From: Ailurus styani
Lineage: Eukaryota > Chordata > Mammalia > Carnivora > Ailuridae
DNA length: 64,000 bases
Direction: 5' to 3'
Assembly: GCA_002007465.1 (NCBI GenBank)
Contig: LNAC01000039.1
Span: 5,259,634 to 5,323,633, forward strand
The notes under the pieces are model-generated. The model saw only the letters and a list, made by a program, of their open reading frames with translations. It had not been told where the DNA came from and made no database searches. Positions 11,523 through 22,743 of the stretch are shown in pieces. The position numbers and the translations under genes are program-made. Each line of letters begins with the position of its first letter. The stretch's first letter is position 1.

Positions 11523-11720
11523 GGGAGCCTGGGTGGCTCAGTGGGTTAAAGCCTCTGCCTTCGGCTCAGGTCATGATCTCAGAGTCCTGGGATCGAGGCC
11601 CGCATCAGGCTCCCTGCTCAGCGGGGAGCCTGCTTCCTCCTCTCTCTCTCTGCCTGCCTCTCTGCCTACTTGTGATCTCTCTCTCTCTCTATCAAATAAA
11701 TAAATAAAATCTTAAAAAAA
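11523..11720 (+). mobile_element. SINEC (GTGGGTTAAAGCC type), plus, young
   Basis: Full-length with 'gggagcctgggtggctcagtgggttaaagcctctgccttcggc'. The target-site duplication AAGAATTCTTGGTCTT/AAGAATTCCTGGTCTT has one mismatch (11507 and 11721). Confidence 0.94.
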
Positions 11721-11799
11721 AAGAATTCCTGGTCTTTTATCTCTAAAGTCTTATAAATATGCATCTGAAATGAAAAAATATTAGCAAATAATGAACTTG

Positions 11800-12360
11800 A
11801 CTATTGTGGCAGGATGTATTTTCCGAAGACAGCTATAACAGTATCTCCGGTACCAAATGCTTTCCTGGAATTTGCCACCCTCCCAGAAAGAGGTGAAGTC
11901 TGCATATGCACACACTTATAACCAACAAAATGCAGCAAATGTGACATGCATAGTTTTCGAGGCTTTATTAAAAAACAAAACAATGCAACTTTCTCCCTCT
12001 TCACATTAACACTTAAGTTTGATCTGACTATGCTGAGACCACCATGTTGCACGGAAGCAAGGCCACATGTATAGGTACTCTGGTCAATGGTCCTAGACCC
12101 TTCAAGTCTTCCCAGCCCCAATGCAGACATGGTGGTGACAAACCTTCAAATTATGAAATAATTATCCAAATTATTCCACCCCCTAACAGCTGATCCCAAC
12201 CTTCAGGTTTTCCCAACCGCAACACCCATCATCATAGGAGCTAAGAAAACTATCTCCACTGTGCCTTTTTGGGAGTTCCCAACTCACAGAATCTACGTGC
12301 ATAATGAAAAGTGTTTTATGCTACTAAGTTATGTAATAGGTGTTAGGCAACAATCCTAAC
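11800..12360 (+). mobile_element. MLT1-like LTR (ERVL-MaLR), plus
   Basis: Contains the characteristic 3' part 'cccaactcacagaatctacgtgcataatgaaaagtgttttatgctactaagttatgtaataggtgttaggcaacaa'. Upstream are 'gaccaccatgttgcacggaagcaaggccacatgtataggtactc' and 'ccttcaagtcttcccagcccc', all familiar from MLT1 LTRs. It is strongly diverged. Family assignment is from memory of the consensus. Confidence 0.65.
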
Positions 12361-13660
12361 TGGATCTCAGGGAGAAAAAATTTAATCTCATTTCTAACTC
12401 CCATGTTTTTTAACCTAAACAAAGTGAGTCTTCCTATCTACAAAAGATTGGGGGAAATTTGATGAAATTATACATGGGCCTTCTCTTGGGTCTACCATCA
12501 AAACTTTTAAATAAATAAAAGTTTGTACTCACCGCTCCTGATTTTCACAAATGACATTAAAGTTCTTTTATTAAAGGTCAACTCTTAATTAAGTCCCACA
12601 GAAATTATACGAACAGTCTCATAGGCTAGATAAATTACTTATCTAAACTGTGATTTCTTTTCCTTTGTGAGAATTGGAAGAATATTCTTTCTATTCATTC
12701 TTCATTTAGAAAGAATGATTAACACAGTCCAGCAATACCTAACATGTCTTCTATACGTAGCCTACAATTGATAGTGATCATTTACTGCACAAGCTAAGAA
12801 CCTGGAAAACATACAAATCTTCTAAACAAACTAGTTTTACAAAAGAATAATCCAAAACAGCCATTATAAATGCAACAAAGTAGATGAGATCTTACTGAAG
12901 TGCAAATACTGACTCAAGGCAATAGAAACTGGTTCTGAAATAACCTGTCCAGAATGATTATTCAGAAGATTCCTTTTATCTCTTCTATAGTCTGGAAATA
13001 AAAATAAATAAAAAACAAACATATCAACAAAAGTACATAACCTGGTGAGGAGTGAAAAAGCATGACTTACCACGGCCCTGCTGATCCTCAGGGACACCAA
13101 GGTCCCCCCCGCCCCCACCAATTTTAGTGTATGGTTCTTATTCTAGCTAGAAACACTGCGGAGCAGGGAACTGATATGGTCACACCTATAGTTCAAGAAG
13201 AACAATCCAGTGGCTATGTTTGGGCCAGGAGAGGCAAGGAGAGAGAGAATACTATTGCTAAAGTTTAGGCACAAAGAGGGGTTAGACAAAGGCGATGAAA
13301 ATAAAAATAGAAAAGCTAAAGATGAAAAACTTTTTGAAAGAAAAATTAACAAGATTTGGTAATCCAGTTGGGTAAATCTTGAGCTACAAAAAAATACATT
13401 AGAGAAGATATATACCTAGATAAGATTAAGTTTTGGTTTCTTTGCCTGAATTAAATATAACTGAAACTATAGTGCAACACCAGAAGTATTAATATACAGA
13501 CATCTAGCTGGAAAATGAAATATACAAAGTCACCCAGAATTCTAAATTATACGGAAATGGAGAAGGTATCCGTAAGTGGGGTCTTTCAAATTGGCACTGT
13601 GAATATAGAGATGAAAAGACCCGACTGAGCAAATGCAAAGGGTGTTCATAAAACCATTCA
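12361..13660. other. Intronic sequence without recognised element
   Basis: AT-rich sequence. A C-run (gtcccccccgcccccacc) lies at about 13103. Short minus-strand frames (12864-13121, 13143-13352) are low-complexity and leucine/serine-rich, without family resemblance. Confidence 0.45.
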
Positions 13661-13675
13661 AAATAGTTAAGTCTT

Positions 13676-13842
13676 GGGAGGGGAATGGAGGAATGGGGTA
13701 ACTGGGTGATGGACATTAAGAAGGGCATGTGATGTAATGAGTACTGGGTGTTATATAAGACTCATGAATCATAGGCCTATACCTCTGAAACCAATAATAC
13801 ATTATGTTAATTAATCGAATTTAAATTTTAAAATGTTTAAAA
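13676..13842 (+). mobile_element. Carnivore L1 3' end, 5'-truncated, plus
   Basis: Carries 'gatggacattaagaagggcatgtgatgtaatgagtactgggtgttatataagac...cctctgaaaccaataatacattatgttaattaat'. The 15-bp duplication AAATAGTTAAGTCTT/AAATATTTAAGTCTT flanks it (13661 and 13843). Confidence 0.88.
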
Positions 13843-14199
13843 AAATATTTAAGTCTTCAACTGATATCCACTCTCTAAGCTGCATCAGGACAGAATTATT
13901 AATGTAGTATTTTTTTCACTATTATATCTCCACATCTGGAATTTATTTATTGACTGAATCAGTGATTAAAGTACATTAAATACAACCTCCATAAATATAT
14001 CTATACATCCAAAAATATAATCTATGGTAACTTCAAAGGATTTCTTATGGATCTATAGCTTTTAAAAATTCCAGCAAGAGAACGGAAAGGAAAGAGCATG
14101 GTAGCCAAACTAGAACATATGCTTTTGGAATTGGGAAAAAGCCAGAAAGTCTGAGTTAATAGGAATTAAACCAAATTTAGAGCAAGAAAACTAAAGTAA

Positions 14200-14553
14200 T
14201 TAGAGATTACTAGAGTAAATGAAATAAGTTAGAGAAAGACAAATACCATATGATTTCACTCAAATATGGAATTTAACAAACAAAACAAATGAGCAAAAGA
14301 AAAAAAGAGAAAGACAAACGAAGAAATAGACTCTTAACTGTAGAGAAAAAACTGATGGTTACCAGAGGGGAGAGGGGAGTGGGAGGACGGGTTATATAGG
14401 GGATGGGGATTAAGGAGAGCCCTTGCTGTGATGAGCACTGGGTGACAGGTGACAGGTGACATATGGAATTGTTCAATCACTATACTGTACACCTGAAACT
14501 AATATTACATTGCATGCTAACTAACTGGAATTAAAGTAAAAACATCTAAAAAG
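14200..14553 (+). mobile_element. Carnivore L1 3' end, 5'-truncated, plus
   Basis: L1 3' UTR including 'gggttatataggggatggggattaaggagagccc', 'tgatgagcactgggtgac' and 'ctgtacacctgaaactaatattacattgcatgctaactaactggaatt'. It is bordered by a perfect 16-bp target-site duplication, AAGAAAACTAAAGTAA (14184 and 14554). It holds a small GGTGACA triplication near 14443. Confidence 0.9.
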
Positions 14554-14710
14554 AAGAAAACTAAAGTAAACACTAGAGGAAAACATGGGTTTAATACTTT
14601 GTCATAAATATAACATGTTCCATAAACCTTCTTGAAAAAATAATGAAGTAAATTCTGAGATGAAACTGAATATTACTGAAAGCCAACAGCTAGTAAGAAG
14701 CAGCTTAAGA

Positions 14711-14910
14711 GGTGCCTGGGTGGCTCAGTTGGTTAAGCAGCTGCCTTTGGCTCGGGTCATGATTCCAGGGTCCTGGGATGGAGTCCCGCATCGGGCTCCC
14801 TGCTCAGCAGAGAGCCTGCTTCTCTCTCTCCCTCTGCCTGCCGCTCTGCTTTCTTGTGCTCTCCCTCTATCTCTCTGTCAAATAAATAAATAAAATCTTT
14901 AAAAAAAAAA
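14711..14910 (+). mobile_element. SINEC (GTTGGTTAAGCAGC type), plus
   Basis: Full-length, with a long A tail. The duplication AAGCAGCTTAAGA/AAGGCAGCTTAAAA flanks it (about 14698 and 14911). Confidence 0.93.
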
Positions 14911-15122
14911 AAGGCAGCTTAAAATGGATGATATAACTTATAAAATTTAAATGTAAAAAGATTTAAAATTACTTGACATTGATTTTACAAATGAGTAGAC
15001 CAAAAAAAAAAACCTACCAAAAAAAAAATTAGAGGAACAGATCCTAAACTAAATCCACCATGCAGCCTAAGAGGTTGGAAAATCTTACAAAAGTATTATG
15101 AGCATCGCTCTTTGTACTAATA

Positions 15123-15291
15123 TTATTTTTTTAAGATTTTATTTCTTTATTTGACAGAAGTCACCAGCAGGGGAAGCAGCAGGCTCTCCCTTGCTGAGCC
15201 AGGAGGCTGATGCCGGGCTCAGTCCCAGGCACCTGGAATCATGCCCTGACCTGAAGGCAAGCTCTCAATGGACTGCGACACCCAGATGCCC
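15123..15291 (-). mobile_element. SINEC, shortened and diverged, minus
   Basis: The tail 'ttaagattttatttctttatttgacag' leads to 'gggctcagtcccaggcacctggaatcatg' and a damaged head 'gactgcgacacccagatgccc'. Part of the GAGA-rich block is missing. Confidence 0.82.
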
Positions 15292-15294
15292 TGC

Positions 15295-16248
15295 TCTGTC
15301 TTATAAGCAGCCTACAAACTTCTGGGTACAGGTACTGCATTTAAGCAGAACTTAAAAATCATTTAACTGAAATTTGGCAAGATTTCCATTTTTTATTTAA
15401 GCTGTTCAAATAAGAGGGAAAAATGTCAATTTAATACAAATTCAAAAATGAACTTTTACATAAGCAAGAAACTCACTGGGAAGCTCACGTTTCATCGATG
15501 TGTAAAATCCTCTGTGTTACAGTCTGCTTAAAAATGCTTTCTTAAAAATAAACAGTTATGTTCTGTTGGCTCGATTTTATAAATAAACTCTTCCTGAAAG
15601 CATTTCTTTTTCAACCCAACTTGTGAAAGATGCAGCGTTTGCCATAAGAAATCGGTAAGGTGTTGCTATGGGAACAATATTTTAATATCATTTTAAAACA
15701 CCAGTAGCTTCAAAGAACAATGAAGTAAAGAAAAACTAAGGAAAAAAAGAGGGAGGGGGAGAGTACCCTAATATTTCACGATACAACCATTATTAATCAT
15801 GCTGCAACAGAGCTTCATATGCTTTTTTCTTTCTGTACTTGTAAGGAAAGTATCAGGAGACACTTTAGGAGACAATAGGAGACTCTTAGAGAAAGCCTAG
15901 TAATGCCAGCTGTTCTGAGTAAACAGCTATAATCAGGTCTTTCTCCAAGAGTTCAAGAAGGAAAGGACTCAGATGTGAACGAAACTACCAAAGGACCATC
16001 CTCCATTCATAATTTTGGAAAGCCCTCAGAATCAAAGCCTAAGTGTTCTCACAACTCAAGCCTGGAGAAAATGAGGCAGGGAGAATTGATTAAGTAATAA
16101 CTGATAACAGGTATGGCCTGAAAATATTCCCTAATTATAAATACGTAAGTGGGATTTTTCCTTAAATCTTATCTTTATTGGGTAATTGAAAAAATGTCTT
16201 AAACTAATGGGTTAAGTTTATTTTATCTGTGTTAATAAAGAACTATGT
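15295..16248. other. Intronic sequence without recognised element
   Basis: Unique, AT-rich. No family match and no long open frame. Confidence 0.5.
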
Positions 16249-16446
16249 GGGGTTTTTTAAAGATTTTATTTATTTGTTTATTTGACAGACAGAGAGAAAG
16301 AGCACAAGCAGGGGGAGTGGCATGCAGAGGGAGAAACAGACTCCCCACTGAGCAGGGAGCCCCATGCGGGACTCAATCCCAGGACCCTGGGATCATGACG
16401 TGAGCTGAAGGCAGACGCTTAACTAACTGAGCCACCCAGGCACCCC
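16249..16446 (-). mobile_element. SINEC, minus
   Basis: Full-length from 'ttttttaaagattttatttatttg' to 'gagccacccaggcacccc'. Flanking AAGAACTATG/AAGTACTATA is a weak candidate duplication. Confidence 0.92.
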
Positions 16447-17300
16447 AAGTACTATATTTTTGCTTATAGCAAACACGTCATACTTAAGTGGGAAGGAAAG
16501 AGCACTATATACTTCCAAAATATACCTTGCCTAAAGAGAATGAAGCTCTTCAGACCCCTAAGACAAAGACTTAGGAGGAAAAAAGTCCACTGATGGCAAT
16601 CCTTTTCCTACAGAACGAAGAATATTTATTTCTAGATTCTAAATAGTAACATGGAACATATGGAAGGGTTAATAACAATAATAACATTGCATTAGCATAA
16701 AACCATAAAGTCTACAAGGTACTCTCACATAAATTAAATTGGATGCCATTTTTTCCCAAAAATAACAAGCTAGAAAGGATAGCCTTCACTACATGGCACA
16801 TCTGAACAGGTCCAAAGGGCACTGGGCCCTTTGGAGTCCCTCCTCTGAAGGAGTCTGATTGCTTCAATACTATATGGTTGACTATTAATATTAAATATAG
16901 AGAATTACACAGAAAACTATTCTCTTGAATAAAACCAACCTACTTTCTCTACTTGTATACTGAACTACTTGTTCAGTAGTTGTATTTTCTACAGACTGTG
17001 AATGGCAAATCATCTATGTCTTCATAAAGAGAAAAAAGAAGGGATAATGAACAGCTTCAACAGAAAAAAAATATATAGTAATTGAGACTGTAATAACTCC
17101 TTGAAATTTTAGTCTAATTATATTTCTAATTATGTTACTACTATATCACCTTCTGTATCTTTCCCAAAACTAAGCAATCAAAACTGTGAAATTCAGGTCA
17201 CCATCTTCCCTAACCTCCCCACCTCTTGCCTACCTCTGCTCTTTTGCTCAATATATAATGCCAGCATCCACCTAGCTGATCAAGAGAGTAACACTGTGGT
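16447..17300. other. Intronic sequence with a small perfect inverted repeat
   Basis: Mostly unique. CCAAAGGG-cactggg-CCCTTTGG at about 16812-16834 is a perfect 8-bp inverted repeat, probably coincidental. Confidence 0.45.
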
Positions 17301-17480
17301 CAGCCTTGTCCTCTCTTGCATTCCCCATCACTAAATGTCTGCTCCCTCCAACCCTTTTATTACATTCCAATACAAACCACTATCATCTTTCATTTTGGTT
17401 TCAGCAAAAGCTTCTCAACAGGTCTTCCTACATCCATTCTTGCCCCTCTCCAATCCCCTGAGAAGGCAAGGATGGTTTTT
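17301..17480 (+). mobile_element. L2 fragment, plus, left part
   Basis: 'tcagcaaaagcttctcaacaggtcttcctacatcc' and 'atggtttttaaaatcaaactt' follow the 3' half of L2. It continues after the SINEC at 17726 with 'ccttcaatggcttcctgatattcttaggataaacc'. Confidence 0.65.
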
Positions 17481-17495
17481 AAAATCAAACTTAAA

Positions 17496-17646
17496 GGATG
17501 GCTGGGTAGCTCAGTCAGTTAACCTTCTGCTTCAGCTCAGCTCATGATCCCAGGGTCCTGGGATCAAGTCCCACATTGGGCTCCTTGCTCAGCAGGAAGC
17601 CTGCTTCTTCCTCTACCTCTGCCTGCCACTCCCCTGCTAGTGCTCG

Positions 17647-17682
<36 letters not shown>

Positions 17683-17725
17683 TAAATAAATAAATAAAAT
17701 CTTTTAAAAAATAAATAAATAAAAT
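17496..17725 (+). mobile_element. SINEC inserted in L2, plus, with expanded (CT)n
   Basis: Head 'ggatggctgggtagctcagtcagttaacc'. It contains an uninterrupted CT dinucleotide run at about 17650-17679 and a long AATA-rich tail. The duplication AAAATCAAACTTAA/AAAATTGAACTTAA lies at 17481 and 17726. Confidence 0.92.
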
Positions 17726-17925
17726 AAAATTGAACTTAATACTGTCTCTCTAAAAAACCTTCAATGGCTTCCTGATATTCTTAGGATAAACCTAAGTAAT
17801 TTACAAAGTCATTCAAGATGGCCCCAGCCCTGTTAACATAACATCTCTATCCCCAACTCTTCCTCTCAACCCAATCATATTAGACTTTTATTCCCTTAAT
17901 GCACCAAACTCTCTAGTCTTTATTT
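17726..17925 (+). mobile_element. L2 fragment, plus, right part
   Basis: 'aaaaaccttcaatggcttcctgatattcttaggataaacctaagtaatttac' and 'caagatggccccagccc' are typical L2 3' sequence. It forms one element with 17301-17480. Confidence 0.75.
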
Positions 17926-17934
17926 TGTATTTTT

Positions 17935-18650
17935 ATACTAGTACTATTTTATTGAGGTAAAATTCACATACAGTAAGATACACAAGTCTTAAGTGATACA
18001 CTTGAATTGACAAACATATACATATATTCAACTATCAACTAGACCAAGACAGAGAATATTTCCATCACTCCATAAAGTTCCCATGTGCCCCTTTCTACCC
18101 AACCCTTCCCCCAAATCCATGCAATCACAATTCTAATTTCTACCACAACAGATATTTCTGTCATTCCTGAATTTCATATAAATGAGATCATACCCACATG
18201 TATTCTTTTGAGTCTGGCTTCTTTTATTCAACTTAACATTTCCGATATTCATCTATGGTACGGTATCAGTTTTCTTTTTTAGAGTTGAGTAGTAATCTTT
18301 CCTACAGATAGATATACCATAAATTTATTTATTCACTCTCCTATTGGTGGACATTTGAATTGTTTCCTGTTTGGGGGCTATTATGAATAAAGCTTTTATG
18401 AACATTCTTCTACAAGTGTCCTATGCTCGTATGCATTAATAGTTTTTGAATTATACACCTACAGATGGAATTGCTGGGTCATACAATATGTCTATGTATA
18501 AATTCATCAGAAACTGTGAAGCTTTCTTACCGAAGTGTCTGTACCATTTTACACTTTCACCAGTGCCAGTTACTCCATATCCTCACCAACAATCATCACT
18601 CTTCTTAATTTTAGCCATTGTAGTGGATTTATAGTAACTTTTAATTCTAA
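17935..18650 (-). mobile_element. L1 (old mammalian type) 3' UTR fragment, minus
   Basis: The reverse strand shows the L1M 3' end: 'attgaggtaaaattcacatacagtaag', 'tttcatataaatgagatcatac', 'ctattatgaataaagctttta', 'gatggaattgctgggtcatacaatatgtc', 'taccattttacactttcaccag'. Decayed. Confidence 0.85.
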
Positions 18651-19190
18651 TTTTTAATCAAAATAAGATTGATTTATAATTTTCAAAAACAAAACAGCAT
18701 AGCAGTGATTATAATCAAACAATCCTCTAATCATCCCTTCCCTTCCCTCTATACAACTACTTTTAACTTTTTCTGGTTTGGGTTCTCCTGATTATTTCCT
18801 ATCTCTAAGTGTTTATATCACTATTCTTGACTTAACTTTGAACACTACTGATTTTCATGTATTATAGATGGAAGTATAGTTCATTTACCACTCTCTATCT
18901 CCATGTTCCCTTTCTATCTTCTTATACTCAGAAGATCCTTTTTAGTTCATCTACTGTTTACTTTAAAAATTATCCTTAACACAAATTTTTTGTTTCAACT
19001 TTGGACAGCAAATTTATTATTCATACATTACTGAAGGCGACCCTAGCTACTGTAGTAATTAAACCCAAAAATTTCCGTTGCTTAACACAGTAGAAATTTA
19101 TATAACATTCTTGCAATAATTAATAATTTGGTAGGCTTAAGAGAATTAAAACAGTGTACTTCTCCATAGTTGTTCATAAAATTAAGAGCA
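18651..19190. other. Intronic sequence without recognised element
   Basis: T-rich and unique. No coding signal. Confidence 0.45.
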
Positions 19191-19194
19191 TCCA

Positions 19195-19530
19195 GGCTCT
19201 CTCTCACTTCTGGGCCTTCCTACCTGTTGTTCTTAGGCCAGATGCTCTTCCCCATTTCTTCCCTTCTGTACACAGCCAGCTCCAAAGTGTCCTTCAGACT
19301 TATACTACCACAAAATCCCTACGGAGCCTCCCAACTCCCACGTATGGGCTATGTGTTCTTCCAGCATTGTGCTTAACTGTCATAGCACTGATTACATTGT
19401 GTTGAAATCTGTTTTCTTATCTGTGTCCTCCAAAACTATAAACTTTTTAAGGGAAAAGGAAATATTTTGTTCACTGCTTCTTCCTGGATTACAACAGATA
19501 CTCAAATATTTCATGAAAAATCAACTTATT
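19195..19530 (+). mobile_element. L2 3' fragment, plus
   Basis: 'ctctcacttctgggccttccta...ccagatgctcttcccc...' then 'gcactgattacattgtgttgaaatctg...actataaactttttaagggaaaagg' and 'cagatactcaaatatttc' follow the L2 3' end in order. Diverged. Confidence 0.7.
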
Positions 19531-19762
19531 TAAATAATTATTCATATACATATTATTTCTATCACCTACCCATTAAGTCACACACAGAAGGAGAATCAGC
19601 AGGGATCCCAAATTTTAGATAATACAAATAGTCCACAAAGTTTAATTTTATATTTCAAATAATTAGCTTAAGCTGAAAGCTTAAAATCTTCTACTACTGA
19701 GAAAACTTCAGAACAAACACAATTGTTAATACTGTTAATGTAACAAATTCAAACTGTTATTT

Positions 19763-19860
19763 TTACTCAATAATTTATTAAAAGCCCACTTTGTTCCAAG
19801 CACTGTACTAGACAGATTCCAAAAATTTAAGAGTGAATACATCAGACACAGTCCCCGACC
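19763..19860 (-). mobile_element. L2 3' end fragment, minus
   Basis: 'tactcaataatttattaaaagcccactttgttccaagcactgtactagacag' is the L2 3' end in reverse. Confidence 0.7.
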
Positions 19861-19913
19861 TAAAAATTATGAAGGCAGAATGAATCTACACTAAAAATAA
19901 AAATACCTTCATT

Positions 19914-20110
19914 GGGGGGGGGGCGCCTGGGTGGCTCAGTGGGTTAAAACCTCTGCCTTGGGCTCAGGTCATGATCTCAGGATCCTGGGATAGAGCCCCG
20001 CATCAGGCTCTCTGCTCAGCGGGGAGCCTGCTTCCTCCTCTCTCTGCCTGCCTCTCTGCCTACTTGTAATCTCTCTCTCTCTGCCTAATGAATTAAATAA
20101 ATAAATAAAT
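19914..20110 (+). mobile_element. SINEC (GTGGGTTAAA type), plus, with G-run at its 5' end
   Basis: Full-length. It begins with about ten G before 'cgcctgggtgg', longer than the usual three or four. The duplication AAAAATACCTT flanks it (about 19899 and 20111). Confidence 0.94.
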
Positions 20111-20823
20111 AAAAATACCTTTGATGTATTATGAACAACAAAAAAAAACCCCACAACAATGAGAATCTCAATTTTAAAAAGTCCAATGACCTATTAATTT
20201 TTGTTTTCAAAAAGCACTTCAAATTATTAATTAATAACTTAATTGAGCAACTGTTTATATAATAAAGGATTTCCTTATGCCTGTGGGAAAATTCTGAGTA
20301 TGAACCTACATATCTTGCATAACTGAACAGACAGGAAGACAGCCCCAGATAAGAAGAAAAACAGATAAATCAAGCACAGTCTTTGTGTCTACAGTTGTGG
20401 AACAGATCCACTTTTGGCAAAGGGTAGAAAAAAAGAAAATACATAAGAAATAAGGCAGAAATAAAAAGAGAAATATCAAATAGGATAAACAATCAGAGAA
20501 AAAGAAGTGAAATGAAAAATCAAATGACAAGACAAAAATATTATCTAACGTGCTGATGAGCTTCACTCTTACATTCCAGATTCAAGGTAAGAATCGGGCG
20601 AATAATCAGAATTTCTTTTCAGAATCTCCTACAGAATTGTGAAACCCACAAGTTAATCAATTCACATACACCACAGTATACATTTAGCACAACACAAAAA
20701 ACAGTGCTAACTCAAAGGTACCCAAAACCACACACTGCATCACCCCAATTCCATGTTTCACAATTAGATATGCATCTAGGATCTGACTAGCATTTAGATA
20801 TCATAATAAAAATGCCTGATTCT
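20111..20823. other. Intronic sequence without recognised element
   Basis: Unique and purine-rich on the plus strand between 20330 and 20530, which produces an F/L-rich open frame on the minus strand that is not a gene. Confidence 0.45.
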
Positions 20824-20992
20824 GTGGCCTGGGTGGCTCAGTAGGTTAAGCACCGGACTTCTGATTTCAGCTTAGGTCATGGTCTCAGGGTTGTGAGATT
20901 GAGCCCCATGTCAGGCTCTGTGCTGGGTCTGGAGTTTGCTTAGGATTCTTTCTCTCTCCCTATGTCTCTCCTCATCATCCCTCTCTTTAAAA
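20824..20992 (+). mobile_element. Older SINEC, plus
   Basis: 'ggcctgggtggctcagtaggttaagcaccggacttctgatttcagcttagg' with the older 'gatttcagc' middle and a short A tail. The duplication AATGCCTGATTCT/AAAGCTTGATTCT flanks it. Confidence 0.88.
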
Positions 20993-21097
20993 AAAAAGCT
21001 TGATTCTTATATATTTAAATATGTTATTTCATTATAAACTACTTTCTTTTGCTTTTTTCATAATAAAGGGTTATCATCATTTTTTAGCTATGCATGA

Positions 21098-21165
21098 AAA
21101 TATCATCTATGAATATATATGAATATATATGTCTATATATCTATAGATATATCATCTATGAATTT
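21098..21165. repeat. AT-rich tandem/inverted simple repeat
   Basis: Two copies of GAATATATAT and 'atctatatctatagatatat'. The motif ATATCATCTATGAAT occurs on both sides, giving a local direct duplication around a palindromic centre. Confidence 0.7.
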
Positions 21166-21214
21166 CAGTTCAGGGTAGTAAATAGAACTATACAATAATT
21201 CTTATAAAGGGGGA

Positions 21215-21585
21215 ATTAATTAGGTCTACTGGGGTTGAGAAGCACTATAGCATCTCCATCTAGGAATGAAGTTACTGGATAACAAGGCATGTGTATCTTA
21301 ACTTTATGAGATAAACAAACTGTTTTCCTCAGTGTTGTAATATAATAATTTATAATTTTACTAACACTATATGACAGTCTCAGTATTCCAAATCATTGCA
21401 AATACTGGATGCTGTTACCAATCTGGTGGGCAAAAAGTATATCTTATTATGGTTTTAGTTTCTATTTCTCTGACAATTAACATAATTGAGCAACTTTTTT
21501 ATTCATTGGCCAATAATGTTTCACTTTTTTTTACATTCTTATTTAATTCTTTAGACTCTTTTTCTATTGGATTAAAAATACCTAA
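21215..21585 (-). mobile_element. Old L1 3' fragment, minus
   Basis: Decayed reverse-strand L1 3' end: 'ggaatgaagttactggataacaaggc', 'ctgttttcctcagtgttgtaatataataatttataattttactaac', 'ggttttagtttctatttctctgacaattaacataattgagc'. Confidence 0.65.
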
Positions 21586-21590
21586 TGTTA

Positions 21591-21710
21591 CGGGTGCATA
21601 GGTGGCTCAGTTGGTTGAGAATCTGACTCTTGATCTCAGTTCAGGTCTTGATTTCAGGTTGGGAGTTCAAGCCCTGTGTTGGGCTCAAGAAAAAACAAAA
21701 ACAAAAACTT
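21591..21710 (+). mobile_element. Short tRNA-like carnivore SINE, plus
   Basis: 'gggtgcataggtggctcagttggttgagaatctgactcttgatctcagttcagg...gggagttcaagccctgtgttgggctc' followed by an (AAAAAC)n tail. The CT-rich body is absent. Confidence 0.82.
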
Positions 21711-21907
21711 AACTTTAAGAATTCTTTCTGAGGGGGAATAAATCAAAGTGAACACCATACACCATGCCTGCAACATCCAAAGGCCAAAACCACAAATAAA
21801 ATTAGGCTTCTCAATCAGATTATTTTAATATAAGATGGTAAGGCACACTCAGCAGAAAGGCAGACAATCTGGAAGAGAAAAAAACTTCTTTTTTAAATTA
21901 GAATTTA

Positions 21908-22111
21908 CAAGGAGACAAACCGTAAGAGACTCTTAATCTCACAAAACAAACTGAGGGTTACCTGGAGTGGGAGGGTAGGGACACAGTGGATGGGTTAGGG
22001 ACATTGGGGAGGGTTTGTGCTATGGTGAGTGCTGTGAAAGGTGTAAACCTGATGATTCATAGACCTGTACCCCCGGGGCAAATAATAATAAAAAAATGTA
22101 CAGATTTAAAA
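21908..22111 (+). mobile_element. Carnivore L1 3' end, 5'-truncated, plus
   Basis: 'ggagacaaaccgtaagagactcttaatctcacaaaacaaactgagggtt...ggacattggggagggtttgtgctatggtgagtgctgtgaaaggtgtaaacc...ctgtacccccggggcaaataataataaa'. Same 3' UTR as the minus-strand copy at 7319. The duplication AAATTAGAATTTA flanks it (21895 and 22112). Confidence 0.92.
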
Positions 22112-22124
22112 AAATTAGAATTTA

Positions 22125-22520
22125 TAGAGAAAAAAGTGACAAAGCAGTTTGTACTCGAATCTCAGTTATTTACTACTCTGCAAATAAGATTTTCAAATAT
22201 CTTTTTCTTTTCTTGATACGCTTTTACTATGAAGAATACCTAGCATTATCTTGGGTAAATTTCAATCCTCTGGCAGTTATTCTGTTTCAAATGCTAATTT
22301 ACTTTCAACTATTTGAATGCTATATTGCCTAATAATATTAGTAAAATCTACAAACTGTAGAAATACCAATCAATTAGAATGAATTTCTTCTAAGTAGCCT
22401 ATTCAAACTTTGAAATTACTGAGTTGCTGAGTATGTTCAGAAGCTTGTAAGCCAACATTTATGTTTAATCGGTTCATCCAATTCCCACTATATACTGCCT
22501 TTTATAATAATATCAAATTA
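22125..22520. other. Intronic sequence without recognised element
   Basis: AT-rich unique sequence. Confidence 0.45.
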
Positions 22521-22524
22521 TCTG

Positions 22525-22743
22525 GGGGTGCCTAGGTGGCTCAGTTAGTTGAATGGTTGACTCTTGATTTCAGCTCAGGTCATGACCTCAGGGTTCTGGG
22601 ATGGAACCGCACAGTATGCTCCACGTTCAGCAGGAGTCGGCTTGAAGATTCTCTCTCCCTCTCCTTCTGCTCTTCCCCCCTCCCCCACTTGTGCACGTGC
22701 ACACACTCTCTCAAAGATAAATAAATAAATCTCTAAAAAAAAT
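22525..22743 (+). mobile_element. Older SINEC, plus
   Basis: 'gggggtgcctaggtggctcagttagttgaatggttgactcttgatttcagctcagg', C-rich middle, TAAATAAATAAATC tail. Flanked by AAATTATCTG/GAATTATCTG. Confidence 0.92.

Noticed and set aside
11515..11703. Recurring peptide 'GAWVAQWVKASAFGSGHD' in many open frames
   Set aside because: It is the readthrough of the SINEC head and body in one frame, present wherever a young SINEC lies.
16812..16834. Perfect inverted repeat CCAAAGGG/CCCTTTGG as terminator or structured RNA
   Set aside because: Eight base pairs in 64 kb is expected by chance, and rho-independent terminators do not apply in a mammalian intron.
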